This document shows, in pieces, positions 33,841 to 43,727 of a stretch of 64,000 nucleotides of DNA. Below the pieces are notes generated by a model. That model had not been told where the DNA came from. It did no database searches and worked only from the letters and a program-made list of their open reading frames with translations. The DNA is from Jaltomata sinuosa. Lineage: Eukaryota; Streptophyta; Magnoliopsida; Solanales; Solanaceae. The stretch is taken from positions 405,952 to 469,951 of the forward strand of contig QJPP01001809.1 in assembly GCA_003996215.1 (NCBI GenBank). The letters run 5' to 3'. The translations under genes were made by a program, and so were the position numbers. Every line of letters begins with the position of its first letter. Within the stretch, counting starts at the first letter, position 1.

Positions 33841-35487
33841 TAGTTACTGAAGGACTATGACTTCACTATTCTGTATCATCCGGGCAAGGCAAACGTGGTA
33901 GCGGACGCCTTGAGCTGGAAGGCAGTGAGTATGGGTAGCCTAGCTTCTCTTTCAGTTTCAGAGCGACCATTGGCCTTAGACATCCAGTCCTTGGCTAACC
34001 GTTTGGTTAGGCTTGACTTGTCGGATCCTAGCAGAGTTCTCGCCAGTGTTGAGGTTCGTTCTACTTTGATTGATCAGATTCAGAGTCGTCAGTTTGAGGA
34101 TCAGCAGTTGTGCGACCTTCGTTATCGGGTTGTTCAGGGTGAGACCAGTCAAGCTACTCTAGATTCAGATGGGGTTCTGAGGTATGATAGTCGCCTTTGT
34201 GTTCCGAGGATTAGTGATTTGATTCAGTTGATACTTCATGAGGCACATTGTACTAGATACTCCATTCACCCTGGCACAGCAAAGATGTATAGAGACTTGA
34301 GATAGCTTTACTGGTGGAGTGGTATGAAGCGGGATATAGCAGAGTTTGTATCTCAGTGCTTGAACTGTCAGCAGGTTAAGTTCGAGCACATGAGACCTGG
34401 TGGTTTGATGCAGCGACTTCCCATTCCTGAGTGGAAGTGGGAAGGGGTTACTATGGACTTTGTTGTTGGTATGCCTCGTACTTCTCATGGGTTTGATTCC
34501 ATATGGGTGATTGTTGATAGGCTGACTAATTCAGCACATTTCTTGCCGGTTCAGACTTCTTATGGTGCAGATAGGTTAGCTCAGATCTACCTTCGTGAGA
34601 TTGTTCGGTTGCATGGGGTCCAAGCTTCTATCATTTCAGACCGCGACACTCAGTTCACATCTCAGTTCTGGAGGACTATTCAGCGAGATTTGGGTACAGA
34701 GGTTCATCTTAGTACCGCCTTCCACCCTCAGACAGATGGCCAGTCCGAGAGGACCATTCAGATTTTGGAGGACATACTTCGGGCCTGTGTTCTTGACTTT
34801 GGAGGTTCTTGGGATCAGTTTGTTCCCTTGGCAGAGTTTGCTTATAATAACAGCTTCCACTCGAGTATTGGCATGGCACCTTTTGAGGCCTTGTATGGTA
34901 GGCGTTGCAGATCGCCGATTGGTTGGTTCCATGGTTCTGAATCAAGGACACAGAGCACAAATTTGCTTTGAGATTCCTTAGATCAGGTTCAAACGATTCA
35001 GGACAGACTTCGGGTAGCTCAGTGCAGGCAGAAGAGTTATGCTGATCGTAGGCTTCGTGCCTTGGAGTTTAGTGTCGGTGACTTGGTGTTTCTCCGTGTA
35101 TCGCTCATGAAGGGCGTGATGAGATTTGGTAGGCGGGGCAAGCTTAGCCCCAGGTACATTGGGCCGTTTGAGATTCTTCAGAGGGTTGGTAGCATTGCCT
35201 ATCAGTTGCGTCGTTATGTCCCAGATGAGTCTCATGTGTTGCAGTGGGATTCAGTTCAGTTGGGTGAGGGTTTAGCCTTTGTTGAGGAGCCGGCAGCTAT
35301 TTTGGCCAGAGATGTCAGGAGATTGAGGTCTCGAGAGATCCCGGTTTTTATGGTTCAGTGGAGGCATCGTCCAGTCGAGGAGGCTACCTGGGAGACCGAG
35401 AGAGATATGCGGGCTCAGTATCCGCAGCTGTTTGAGCCTTCAGGTACCCCCTTGACCTTGACTTTCGAGGACGAAAGTCCTTTTTAG
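33841..35487 (+). pseudogene. Integrase of element B with truncated GPY/F tail
   Basis: Same frame as RT. Linker 33895-34305 ends with the zinc-binding start (EAHCTRYSIHPG), then TAG at 34303 (CAG in A and F). 34324-34971 holds CLNCQQVK, MDFVVG (Asp), IISDRDTQFTSQFW (Asp) and LEDILRACVLDF (Glu), followed by AEFAYNNSFHSS and TGA at 34969. The tail 34972-35487 has LMKGVMRFGRRGKLSPRYIGPFEIL. It then jumps from IAYQL to RRYVPDESHV, lacking 18 residues present in A and F, in frame (junction near 35204). The end has VRRLRSREIPVFMVQWRHRP and EATWETE, a chromodomain-like remnant. Stop at 35485, ten bases before the 3' LTR. Confidence 0.92.
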
Positions 35488-36340
35488 TAGTGGATGATGT
35501 AATGACCCTTCCGTTTATTTCCACGTATACATTTTCCTTGAACCGTTAGAGCTTGTTTGTAGCAGCCCCAAGTCACTTAAGGCTTGTCGGGACCGGTATT
35601 TTGGTGCCGGGTCCATTTGTTTGGTCTTATGATAAGATTTGAAGATAAGTAAGTCGGCAAAAGTTATCGTAAGTTCCTTTAATAAATTTCCTGAACTTTG
35701 GGTAAAATGTCTCAGGGCTTTTCTCCCAATATATAATGAGTTAGAAGTCCCCCAAAATACCAAATCGAAGGTCTATGAGTCTAGTTTCTAACGCACAAAA
35801 CCTCACGTCCAACTGATCTCGGAGTAAAAGGTTATGGCTGTTTTACCGCGGACTGTCTGGCAGAAACCGGGTTGCGAACCAGGTCGCGAACCGGGTCGGG
35901 TCAAAACCGATTTAAAGCCTCAACTTCACGTTTTAAAATGCCATTTTAGTTCTGAAACAGTGAGAAAACATAAGGGAGGGTTCCAAGAGAGTTCTTGAGT
36001 ATCGAAATCGTGCGTACTTGAAAATATGTAATTTAAAAGTTGAATGTGGTAGAAATTTATATTATTATTACCTTTTCAAAATATTTTAAAGGTTTATGAA
36101 AAATATTTTTGTTACGATATAAGTGTATATGTATTTATTTTATAAGGTTTTTATACATTGTAATATTTTTACGGAGATAGTAAATTTAGTTATGTTGAAA
36201 TTTATTATTATAATATAGTAGGTTTTATTCGAAATAATTTTCTATTAATTATGGTATATTTAAAAAGCTATATTTATTTTACCACGAACCTATGCAATAC
36301 CCGAATATATATAACGGGGTAAAAGGATTCTTTCTATATT

Positions 36341-36398
36341 GCCACCTCCCCTTATACGTGTAAGTAAAAGGGGAGGAACACCAATTAATAGCGGTGGC
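36341..36398. repeat. 58-bp fold-back in the 3' LTR of B
   Basis: Nested inverted repeats: GCCACC (36341-36346) with GGTGGC (36393-36398), and CCTCCCCTT (36345-36353) with AAGGGGAGG (36368-36376). A near-palindrome, ttatacgtgtaa, sits at the centre. It is absent from the 5' LTR at the equivalent place. Confidence 0.9.
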
Positions 36399-36504
36399 AG
36401 TAGTGCTATTTATGTTGGGAATCAACAAGTCCATTGGACTTTTACTTCATTCATTACCAAGGGTAATGATTGTTGGAAAATCCAATATACTTATATATGC
36501 ACAT

Positions 36505-36529
36505 CTGCCAAACTTCCAAAGTTTGGCAG
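36505..36529. repeat. Perfect 11-bp hairpin in the 3' LTR of B
   Basis: CTGCCAAACTT, CCA loop, AAGTTTGGCAG. In the 5' LTR (28222-28255 region) the arms read cttccaaactt and aaatttggcag, so there the pairing is broken by substitutions. Confidence 0.9.
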
Positions 36530-38667
36530 CATTTAAGTTCCTTTGCAAAATTCACCCACACGTTAGTGGGTATTAAATTTCATTCAATTTGATTTCATTT
36601 CGGAGCGGTTCGGACTCGAAAATCATCATTCTAGCAGCTTGTCGTCGGACGACAGGTAGGTTACGGTTTATTTCCTAGACTCCGCATATATAGGATAAAT
36701 TGTATTAATGGGTATCCTTGGGTTGGTTTATTAGGTTGGTACCACAGACCTCGACCGCTTTATTCATGTCCGCCTACTTTTGTTCCTCCGTTGCTTGTAG
36801 TGCTTGTCGATATATTTTATTTACCCTTGTGGTCCTGTGAGGCCTTGTTGACTTTGGAACATAGAAGGTGGGATTTTGGGAATGTCTGCGAGTCCCGGGC
36901 ATAGAATTATCCTTCTAGGCTGGTTATGCTTGCTGAGTAGCTGTGGGCCTGTGTAGGGTCGATAGGTTGATTGTGAGCTGCTGGGCAGCTATTGTGTGTG
37001 ATCATACCATTTCCATGCATATAAAGAGGTTTTATCCATGTTTTACTATGGTTTGGGCTTCGGGCCTACTGACACTATTTTCTAAACCTTGCATGGCCCC
37101 GGGGGCCCGTTTTTGATGAAAATAATTGGAAATGGTTTGATTAAAACTTGTGAATATTCTTGGGTAAAAGAAAGTAAAATTATGTTTTATTTTACGATTA
37201 ACGCTAGACTCGGCAGGCCGGGGTGCTAGTTGAGTTTTCTTGCTACTTGAGATGATTTTTAGCCTCGGTCGGACCGAGCACCTGGATGACTTTCTACTGT
37301 TTAGACCCGGTTATGCCGGGCACCCTTGGAGGGGTTTTTGAGTATTTTCCTACTACTTTAGTCCTGGACAGGGTCTGGGCATGCATATTCGAGACTGGGT
37401 CTCTATCTTGAAACCGGACTTGCTTCCGGATGACATGTTTTGATACTGAGTTTTAGTATGGGGTCAGGGACCTCCATGGACCTTGCCATCCGGGCCTGGG
37501 GCTTCGGGCTGCGTGTGCCGGAGGAAGGGTATACGGCGGAGTAGAGGTATACGGGCAGTGTCCTTCCATGGAACCTACCTACTAGGCCCGATAGGCACCG
37601 GAGGAGGTACATACAGAGATACCATTTCACTTGAGATCTTCATGCATCATATCATTCATGCTTTGAGGCTCCACCCTTGTTTGTTGTTTGTTGATTGTAC
37701 GCTCCGGTAGTATGGGATGCCGAAGGGTTTATTTTCACTTGTTTGTGTTCCTCGGTTGTATGGGTGGCCGGGGGACTGTAGGTAGACTCTTGCTATTTAC
37801 TTACAGAATTGTTCCTTGTTAGGTTAAGTATGAAATTGGTTACTGCTAGACTGTTAGTTTCTGTATTTGAGATTGATATGATTAGTTGAGTTTGATTCAT
37901 GTCTCTGAGCATGCCTATCATTACTCTTCCCCTCTTCTTATATTTGAGGTTACCGGTATACCGTCCATTTCGTACACTTATTATGTATACAGTGTTATTG
38001 CAAGGACTCCAGGTGCGTTACTTCTTACTTTCACCTGTGCCTATGGTGTGTATATTCTGCTTACTGGCCTCACATGTGGTTCTGTTGATTTCCCTCTAGG
38101 CTAGTTCCTGTGTACCTTTCGTTGATTTCTGTGACTGCTTGCTTCTATTCTGTCTATTACTACGCTTTTATCTTATATGTGCTCAGTCGGCCTATGATAC
38201 CTACTGGGTACCTTATGCTTCGCATTTGGTGCTCACCCCTACCCCCTGCATCTTTGGGTGCAGATCCTAGCGTGGGCCATCGCCGTTAGATCGCTGTGAT
38301 TCGTGCTTGGAGATCTGTTGGGGACTACTTCAGACTAAGGGTGAGCTCTTGGCGATCGGAGCTTAGCTTTAGTTTATCTTTTGCTTCATGTACTCTATTA
38401 CCATTCATAGACATCTGTATATATTGTTTTGGATCGTTTGCACTCCATGTATGTAGTTTTGGCTCTATACTATGATACCAGGTCTTGGGGTTTGGTTTAG
38501 TTTCCGCATATGTATATATTTATATCCCTGTTATCTATTCTCTTCGTCTTGTTCCTTTATTTATTAGATAGTAGCCCACTACTAACTGCCCTGGGCTACG
38601 GGGATTGGTCCACCTACCGGGGGTTGTAGGTGCCATCGTGACCGAGAAATCGGGTCGTGACAGTTCC

Positions 38668-39492
38668 TGAGGGGGGCCAGGAGTGATTATTATATTGCGT
38701 ATAGCTGGTCCTTAAAGGACCGGGTTAGTGTGCTTGAGTGATAAGGTGGTTCTTTTGTGAACCAGGGTCGTATGTTATGGGCATAGATGATGTACTAGGG
38801 ATCCTTGTTTGGTCTGTGTATGTAAAAAGGATATATGTTGGTTGTAACTAAGAATTGTCAATGTCAGTTAGACTTGCTACATGCGGTTGATAAGATAAGG
38901 AGGAGACTTGTGGTCTGGTTATAATGTTTTTTATTGTTACTTGTCTAGTATGTACTTGGGGGTCTTTGGGGCTATTTTGTACTAGTAGGTGGCAGTACAA
39001 CGAGTGCGGTCTAAGTCACTAAGTAGTGGGGTTTACTCCAGGTTGTTGAGTCATAGTGGTTGACTTGGGTAAGGAAATGATAGTCCAGGTATGGACATCG
39101 ATGTTGGCAATGGTTAAGGTGACTTGGAAAGCCTAAGGGTTAGTGTGACTTGGGATGTCTAGGTGATAAGTGTGACTTAGGAAGTCTAGGTGTCAAGGTG
39201 ACTTGGGAAGTCTAGGTGACAAGGTGACTTGGGAAGTCTAGGTGATAAGGTGACTTGGGAAGTCTAGGTGTCAAGGTGACTTTGGAAGTCTAGGTGTCAA
39301 GGTAACTTGGGAAGTCTAAAGGATAGGAAATATTGGGTTGACATTGGGTTTTGGTGAGGTGAATGTTGAAGGGTTGAGTATTGTAATTAATTATGCATTC
39401 CCCTGATTGCTTATATGATGGTATGAGTGGATTCGGATTGGCCGATGATGCCTACCAGTACGTGTGTTTGTATTGATTCTACTTTTGCTATA
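38668..39492 (+). repeat. 5' LTR of element C, part 2
   Basis: Continues the C LTR after B (tgaggggggccaggagtg against tgaagggggggcaggagtg at 42449). It aligns until gctata at 39492, equivalent to 43274. The last 352 bp of the LTR are absent here. Confidence 0.88.
39118..39320 (+). repeat. Tandem array, eight units of about 24 bp, in the 5' LTR of C
   Basis: Units read ggtgacttgggaagtctaggtgtcaa with small changes. The first (gacttggaaagcc) and last (aacttgggaagtctaaagg) are the same variants in both LTRs. Confidence 0.93.
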
Positions 39493-40514
39493 ATTTGACT
39501 AGTTGTGAGGCTAAATAAGCATCGCTTAACCTCGGGTGATAACTAAAAAGTTGGTTTGTTATAAATGATGGATTCATGAGGGATAAATAGACTAATGTAA
39601 GAGATGGTGGAAATCTATTCGTTAATGAAATCCATATTGGTGTATTGGTTTGTGGTTATACTCTAGATGATCTATCCTTATTTGTTGATTACAGAGGGGT
39701 AAAAAGGGTCATATGGTGGATGTCCCTAGGGGAAAATCCGGTGTAGTGTGTGGTAATATTATGTTCGGTATATCATTGTTTAGGGTCTAATTGCCCAGGT
39801 TAAGATTTTTCTCGTGTTCGGAGTTAGAATTTTAAGGCTAGGCTAGTCTTGGATGATTCTAAGTGAGGTATGGTCTAGGGAAATGTGGGTGAGGATTGGG
39901 TAACGTGTCTTGTTTTGAGATAATTTTCCTTTTATCTAAGACATAAAGGAGTCTCGGAGACTTTTCGAAATTAAATTAGGGTAAGTAGAACTCTTGGTAT
40001 GTAGGTTGACGTGAAGGGGTTGTTTCAAAATGTCAGGAAATTAAGTGTGTTGTAAAATGGGCTATTTTGGGGAACTTTACGACTTTCTGTCCTGTGTCAA
40101 CCGCCATAGTGGTTGACACATTGCTATTGCGACCTCCGCTATAGCAGAGAAATTATCGCTATAAAAGAAGTCAACTACGGTCAACACCGTAGCGTGGGAA
40201 TTAAGTTTTAGTCCATTATGTTTGAAATTCTTTTGCTCTGGTATTTCAATGAGGCCTCAGATTTCTTGATTACTCGAGGAGGAGTAATCTAACGGGTCTC
40301 GTACAGCTCGAAGAAAGAAATTCCATGACAGAGCAAAATCAAATTAAATTTTGGTTGAGCTTGGGTACCCCGGGGGATTGGAGAGTTCGGTGGTTCGCAG
40401 AAGGCTATTTTTACACTGTTATAGTAGAGCGTTAGGGTTCTAGGGGCTGCTTCATTCTTATCCTTCTGCCTTAGAGATCATTCGGGGATGAACGATGGGT
40501 AAATTGGTATCTCT
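39493..40514 (+). other. About 1 kb between the LTRs of element C, origin unknown
   Basis: No open frame and no recognisable gag-pol motif on either strand. It may be an internal remnant of C or filler from another repeat. The phrases ccgctatagcagagaa and gtcaactacggtcaac resemble the ctatagcgg block of the C LTR. A perfect 10-bp hairpin lies at 40093-40120. The end, attcggggatgaacgatggg, is like the conserved phrase before gypsy 3' LTRs. Confidence 0.5.
40093..40120. repeat. Perfect 10-bp inverted repeat with 8-base loop
   Basis: TGTGTCAACC (40093-40102) and GGTTGACACA (40111-40120) around gccatagt. Confidence 0.9.
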
Positions 40515-42014
40515 TATAACGACCTATTTCGTTGTTACTGAAAATATATGTGATCAAGGCAGGTACCTCTCATTCGTAATAAGAGTTAGGATTAATTCCT
40601 TAATATGAGAGTACATTTGGTATGTACTAAGGTCATAAAATACTCCTAGCACAAGGTTAGATTGAAAGTTTTTTACCGATTTAGTTTTGGGCTATGTTCA
40701 AACTAGGGTCAACTTCAAACGTGCATTCCTCCTAGAATATAAAGAGTTAGAAGTTCCAATACCCACCAAATTAAAGATATCTAAGTCCTCTTTCTAACGC
40801 CACTGACCGTTTGTCAATCCGCTTCCCGAGTGAAAAGTTATGATTATTTTTCTGAAGACTATCCATACTGAAAAGTTGAGTCCGCTATAGCGAGATTTAG
40901 GACGCTATAGCGGTACCACCGTACTGGTTGGTAGTCTGCTATAGCGGAATGGCAGAACCAGAAAGCCCAGAAATGGGTTTTATAACCCCATTCTCCCATC
41001 TTTAGTCAAAAACAAATGAGAGTTGCTCCAAAAACCCTCTTAGGGTGCTCCAAAGCATGGGAGCCATGGGGAGGAGGGATTCTGGCTAAATGGACAAAAA
41101 CCCATGGATTTTGGGCTTTTCATCCATCAGGGAACGCCTTCACAGAGCCATGAATTATACTGTGCAGCTGCTTGGCGTCCAGGTAGGCTAGGTTTTCATT
41201 GAGTAGATTTTGACCTACTTTTATTTCATACTATTATGTAGATTGACGGGAGGATTCCTGTTTTAGGCGTTCGGGCATGGAGTCTGGAGGATTATTGTAC
41301 TGGTTTGGTTGTTTGATTGAATAGAGAATGATAGGGTCGGGATGATGTGTTCATTCGGGTGTATTTTATACTTGTTAAATTGTATGTGATGTTAGACTCC
41401 GAAGAACTAGACGGTTGTGTTGGTTCAGGGAACCGGTAATGATTTAGGATAAGGAAATTACTAAGTTGCAACGGGTTCCTAGAAATATTTGAAATAAGGT
41501 AAGTAGAATGAACAAGCAGGGTCCAGAGTCAGTACTGTCAGGGGATTAAATCCCTAGAACGCGCTTACTTTTCAGGAATGGGGGTTCGGATTAGATGAAA
41601 ATGACTACATGTGTCTAAATAATAAGGCGGGAATTAGTCTTCGGGCGGGTCTAATTATACATTGTTGTTGTAATTGTTGATGGTCCAATGAGTGGATTGG
41701 GTTTAATTGTTGAACTATGATTGTTTCATACCATCCCATGAGAGGCTGGGTAGTTGAACTTAAGTGTGGGGTTGGTCTTAGTGTAGACCGGGATGGCATG
41801 TTGAACACTTAGGTGATGGTTATCGATTTCCTTATGCATTGTATGTTCGTGTGATTTTGTTTAAGTATAGTACTAGTTGTATATTTAGGGAATGGTCTTT
41901 GAATGTCTAAGTGTCCGGTTATCAGTCTTCTGAAATGAACTAGGTGTTGTTGCTTGTTGGTTTACAAGTGTGTTTGTTCATTGTTTGTGACTGTTGGATT
42001 TCTGTATGACATTC

Positions 42015-42167
42015 GGTTGGCTCGGGTACCACTCCTGGTGTAGGAATTACTAACGGTTGGCTCAGGTACCATGCTTGGTATGGGAAATACTAATGGTTGG
42101 AACTTGGGTACCATGCCTGGTATAAGTTCTACATTGGTTGGCTCGGGTACCATGCATAGTATGGGTT
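42015..42167 (+). repeat. Tandem array, four units of 38-40 bp, in the 3' LTR of C
   Basis: Same ggttggctcgggtacc unit as 26795-26984 but one unit fewer. The third unit starts ggttggaacttgggtacc and looks like a fusion of two units. Confidence 0.9.
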
Positions 42168-42900
42168 TAATTATGAATTATTGACTATGTTTGTCGACGG
42201 TTCCATGAGTGTACCAGATTGACTGTTAAATCTATGATTGATTACATTGGTCCTTGAGAGGCCGGGTTATTACACTTAAATGTGGGGATTGTCCGGGGTA
42301 GATCGGGCATCGCATGTTAACACTTAGGTGTTGGTCTAGGGATCCTTGATTAGTATGGTAATGAAAAAGGGTAAATGTCATATTTATTATATGTTGTATT
42401 GCTTTACTCAATGTGGGTGTACTATTTGTTCTTCACATATTGGGTTCCTGAAGGGGGGGCAGGAGTGATTGTTATTTGTCGTATAGTTGGTCCTTAAAGG
42501 ACCGGGTTAGTGTGCTTAACTGACAAGGTGGTTCTTCTGTGAACCAGGGTCATATATTATGGGCATAGATGATGTACTAGGGATCCTTGATTGGTTCGAG
42601 TTTTGTAAAAACGATATATATTAGTTGTCACTAATAATTGTCAATGTCAGTTAGACTTGCTACGTGCGGTTGATAAGATAAGGAGGAGACTTGTAGTCTT
42701 GTTATAATGTTGGCTGTTGTTACTTGTCGAGTATGGCCCTGGGGGTCATTGGGGAGGTTTTGTACTAGTAGGTGGCAGTACGACAGGTGCAGTCTATGTC
42801 ACTAAGTAGTGGGGTTTACTCCGGGTTGTTGAGTCATAATGGTTGACTTGGGTAAGGAAATGATACTACACGTATGGACATAGATGTTGGCAATGGTTAA

Positions 42901-43102
42901 GGTGACTTGGAAAGCCTAAGGGTTAGTGTGACTTAGGAAGTCTAGGTGATAAGTGTGAGTTGGGAAGTCTAGGTGTCAAGGTGACTTGGGAGTCTAAGTG
43001 ACAAGGTGACTTGGGATGTCTAGGTGATAAGGTGACTTGGGAAGTCTAGGTGTGAAGGTGACTTGGGAAGTCTAGGTGTCAAGGTAACTTGGGAAGTCTA
43101 AA
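42901..43102 (+). repeat. Tandem array, eight units of about 24 bp, in the 3' LTR of C
   Basis: Partner of 39118-39320 with the same first and last variants and eight units. Confidence 0.92.
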
Positions 43103-43626
43103 GGATAGGAAATATTGGGTTGACATTGGGTTTTGGTGAGGTTAATGTTGAAGGATTGAGTATTGTAATTAATTATGCATTCCACTGATTTCTTATATTA
43201 TGGTATGAGTGAATTCAGGTCGATCGATGAAGCCTTCAAATATGTGTGTTTGTACTGATTCTATTCTTGCTATACCTTTTTGGGTACAATCTCGTTTCAT
43301 GGTTGGTGATGTTTTATAGGTACATGATGATGGGAATCTCTAGCAGTTCCTACTTCTTGCTTCTATGGTGGGAGTTGTGTCTTCTTTTATTTTAGTATCA
43401 CTCTCGTAGTAGCTCTTGTACCGACTTAGACTAGGTTCTAGGGAGCGCTATTTTCAAATTGTAAAAGGTTTTTTCACATATCTGGTAAATGTTTTCATGT
43501 ATTAAAAAGGTTTATTTCATGAGTTACTTCTTTTTCTGCATTACCTGTTAGTTCGGGTGGTAAGGGTTCTCCTATCTAGGTGGATTAGAGCAGGTGCCCG
43601 CATGGCCCGGTAGTTGGGTCGTGACA

Positions 43627-43727
43627 TTGAGATCAAGACTTTACCATGTTCCCCGGGTTATAATTTAACTCACAACAAGAGAGAATCCCCCTCACAATCA
43701 TGCATTTCACAATAATAGTAATTATAG
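43627..43727 (-). mobile_element. Internal DNA of element H, second piece
   Basis: Starts with the right duplication of C (TTGAG) and ends with the left duplication of G (TATAG, 43723-43727). No coding content. Confidence 0.6.

Larger units (their letters stand above)
27275..38662 (+). mobile_element. Element B: complete Ty3/gypsy (Tekay/Del-like) retrotransposon inserted in C
   Basis: 11,388 bp. It starts TGTAATGACC and ends CGTGACA, flanked by GTTCC on both sides (27270-27274, 38663-38667). LTRs are 27275-30413 and 35498-38662. The primer site at 30417 and a gag-pol region of about 4.9 kb lie between them. Comparing the first ~225 bp of the two LTRs by eye I count about 12 differences, far fewer than for A, so it is the youngest large copy here. 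gag-pol carries eight stops, a lost start codon, a frameshift and a deletion, so it cannot move on its own. Confidence 0.95.
35498..38662 (+). repeat. 3' LTR of element B
   Basis: 3165 bp, TGTAATGACC to CGTGACA. Compared with the 5' LTR it keeps a 58-bp fold-back (36341-36398) and a perfect 25-bp hairpin (36505-36529). It is preceded by gacgaaagtcctttttagtagtgg, the conserved pol end and a weak purine tract. Small open frames (36339-36536, 37403-37630, 37886-38104) recur in both LTRs and are not considered genes. Confidence 0.93.
25296..43626 (+). mobile_element. Element C: LTR retrotransposon with gutted interior, carrying element B
   Basis: Starts TGTAACGAC at 25296 and ends TCGTGACA at 43626, flanked by TTGAG on both sides (25291-25295, 43627-43631). 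Two homologous LTRs are present. The 5' one (25296-27274, resuming 38668-39492) is split by B, and the 3' one is 40515-43626. Only about 1 kb lies between them, with no recognisable gag-pol. A deletion took the last ~350 bp of the 5' LTR, the primer site and the coding region. Orientation is by the order of LTR blocks and by the gggatgaacg phrase before the 3' LTR. Confidence 0.85.
40515..43626 (+). repeat. 3' LTR of element C
   Basis: 3112 bp, starting TATAACGACC (TG mutated to TA) and ending TCGTGACA, followed by the TSD TTGAG. It shows the empty target site of B at 42441-42453. Contains both tandem arrays found in the 5' LTR. Confidence 0.88.

Noticed and set aside
39118..39320. Array of 24-bp units considered as a CRISPR-like array
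   Set aside because: Head-to-tail repeats without spacers, inside a plant LTR and duplicated in the other LTR.
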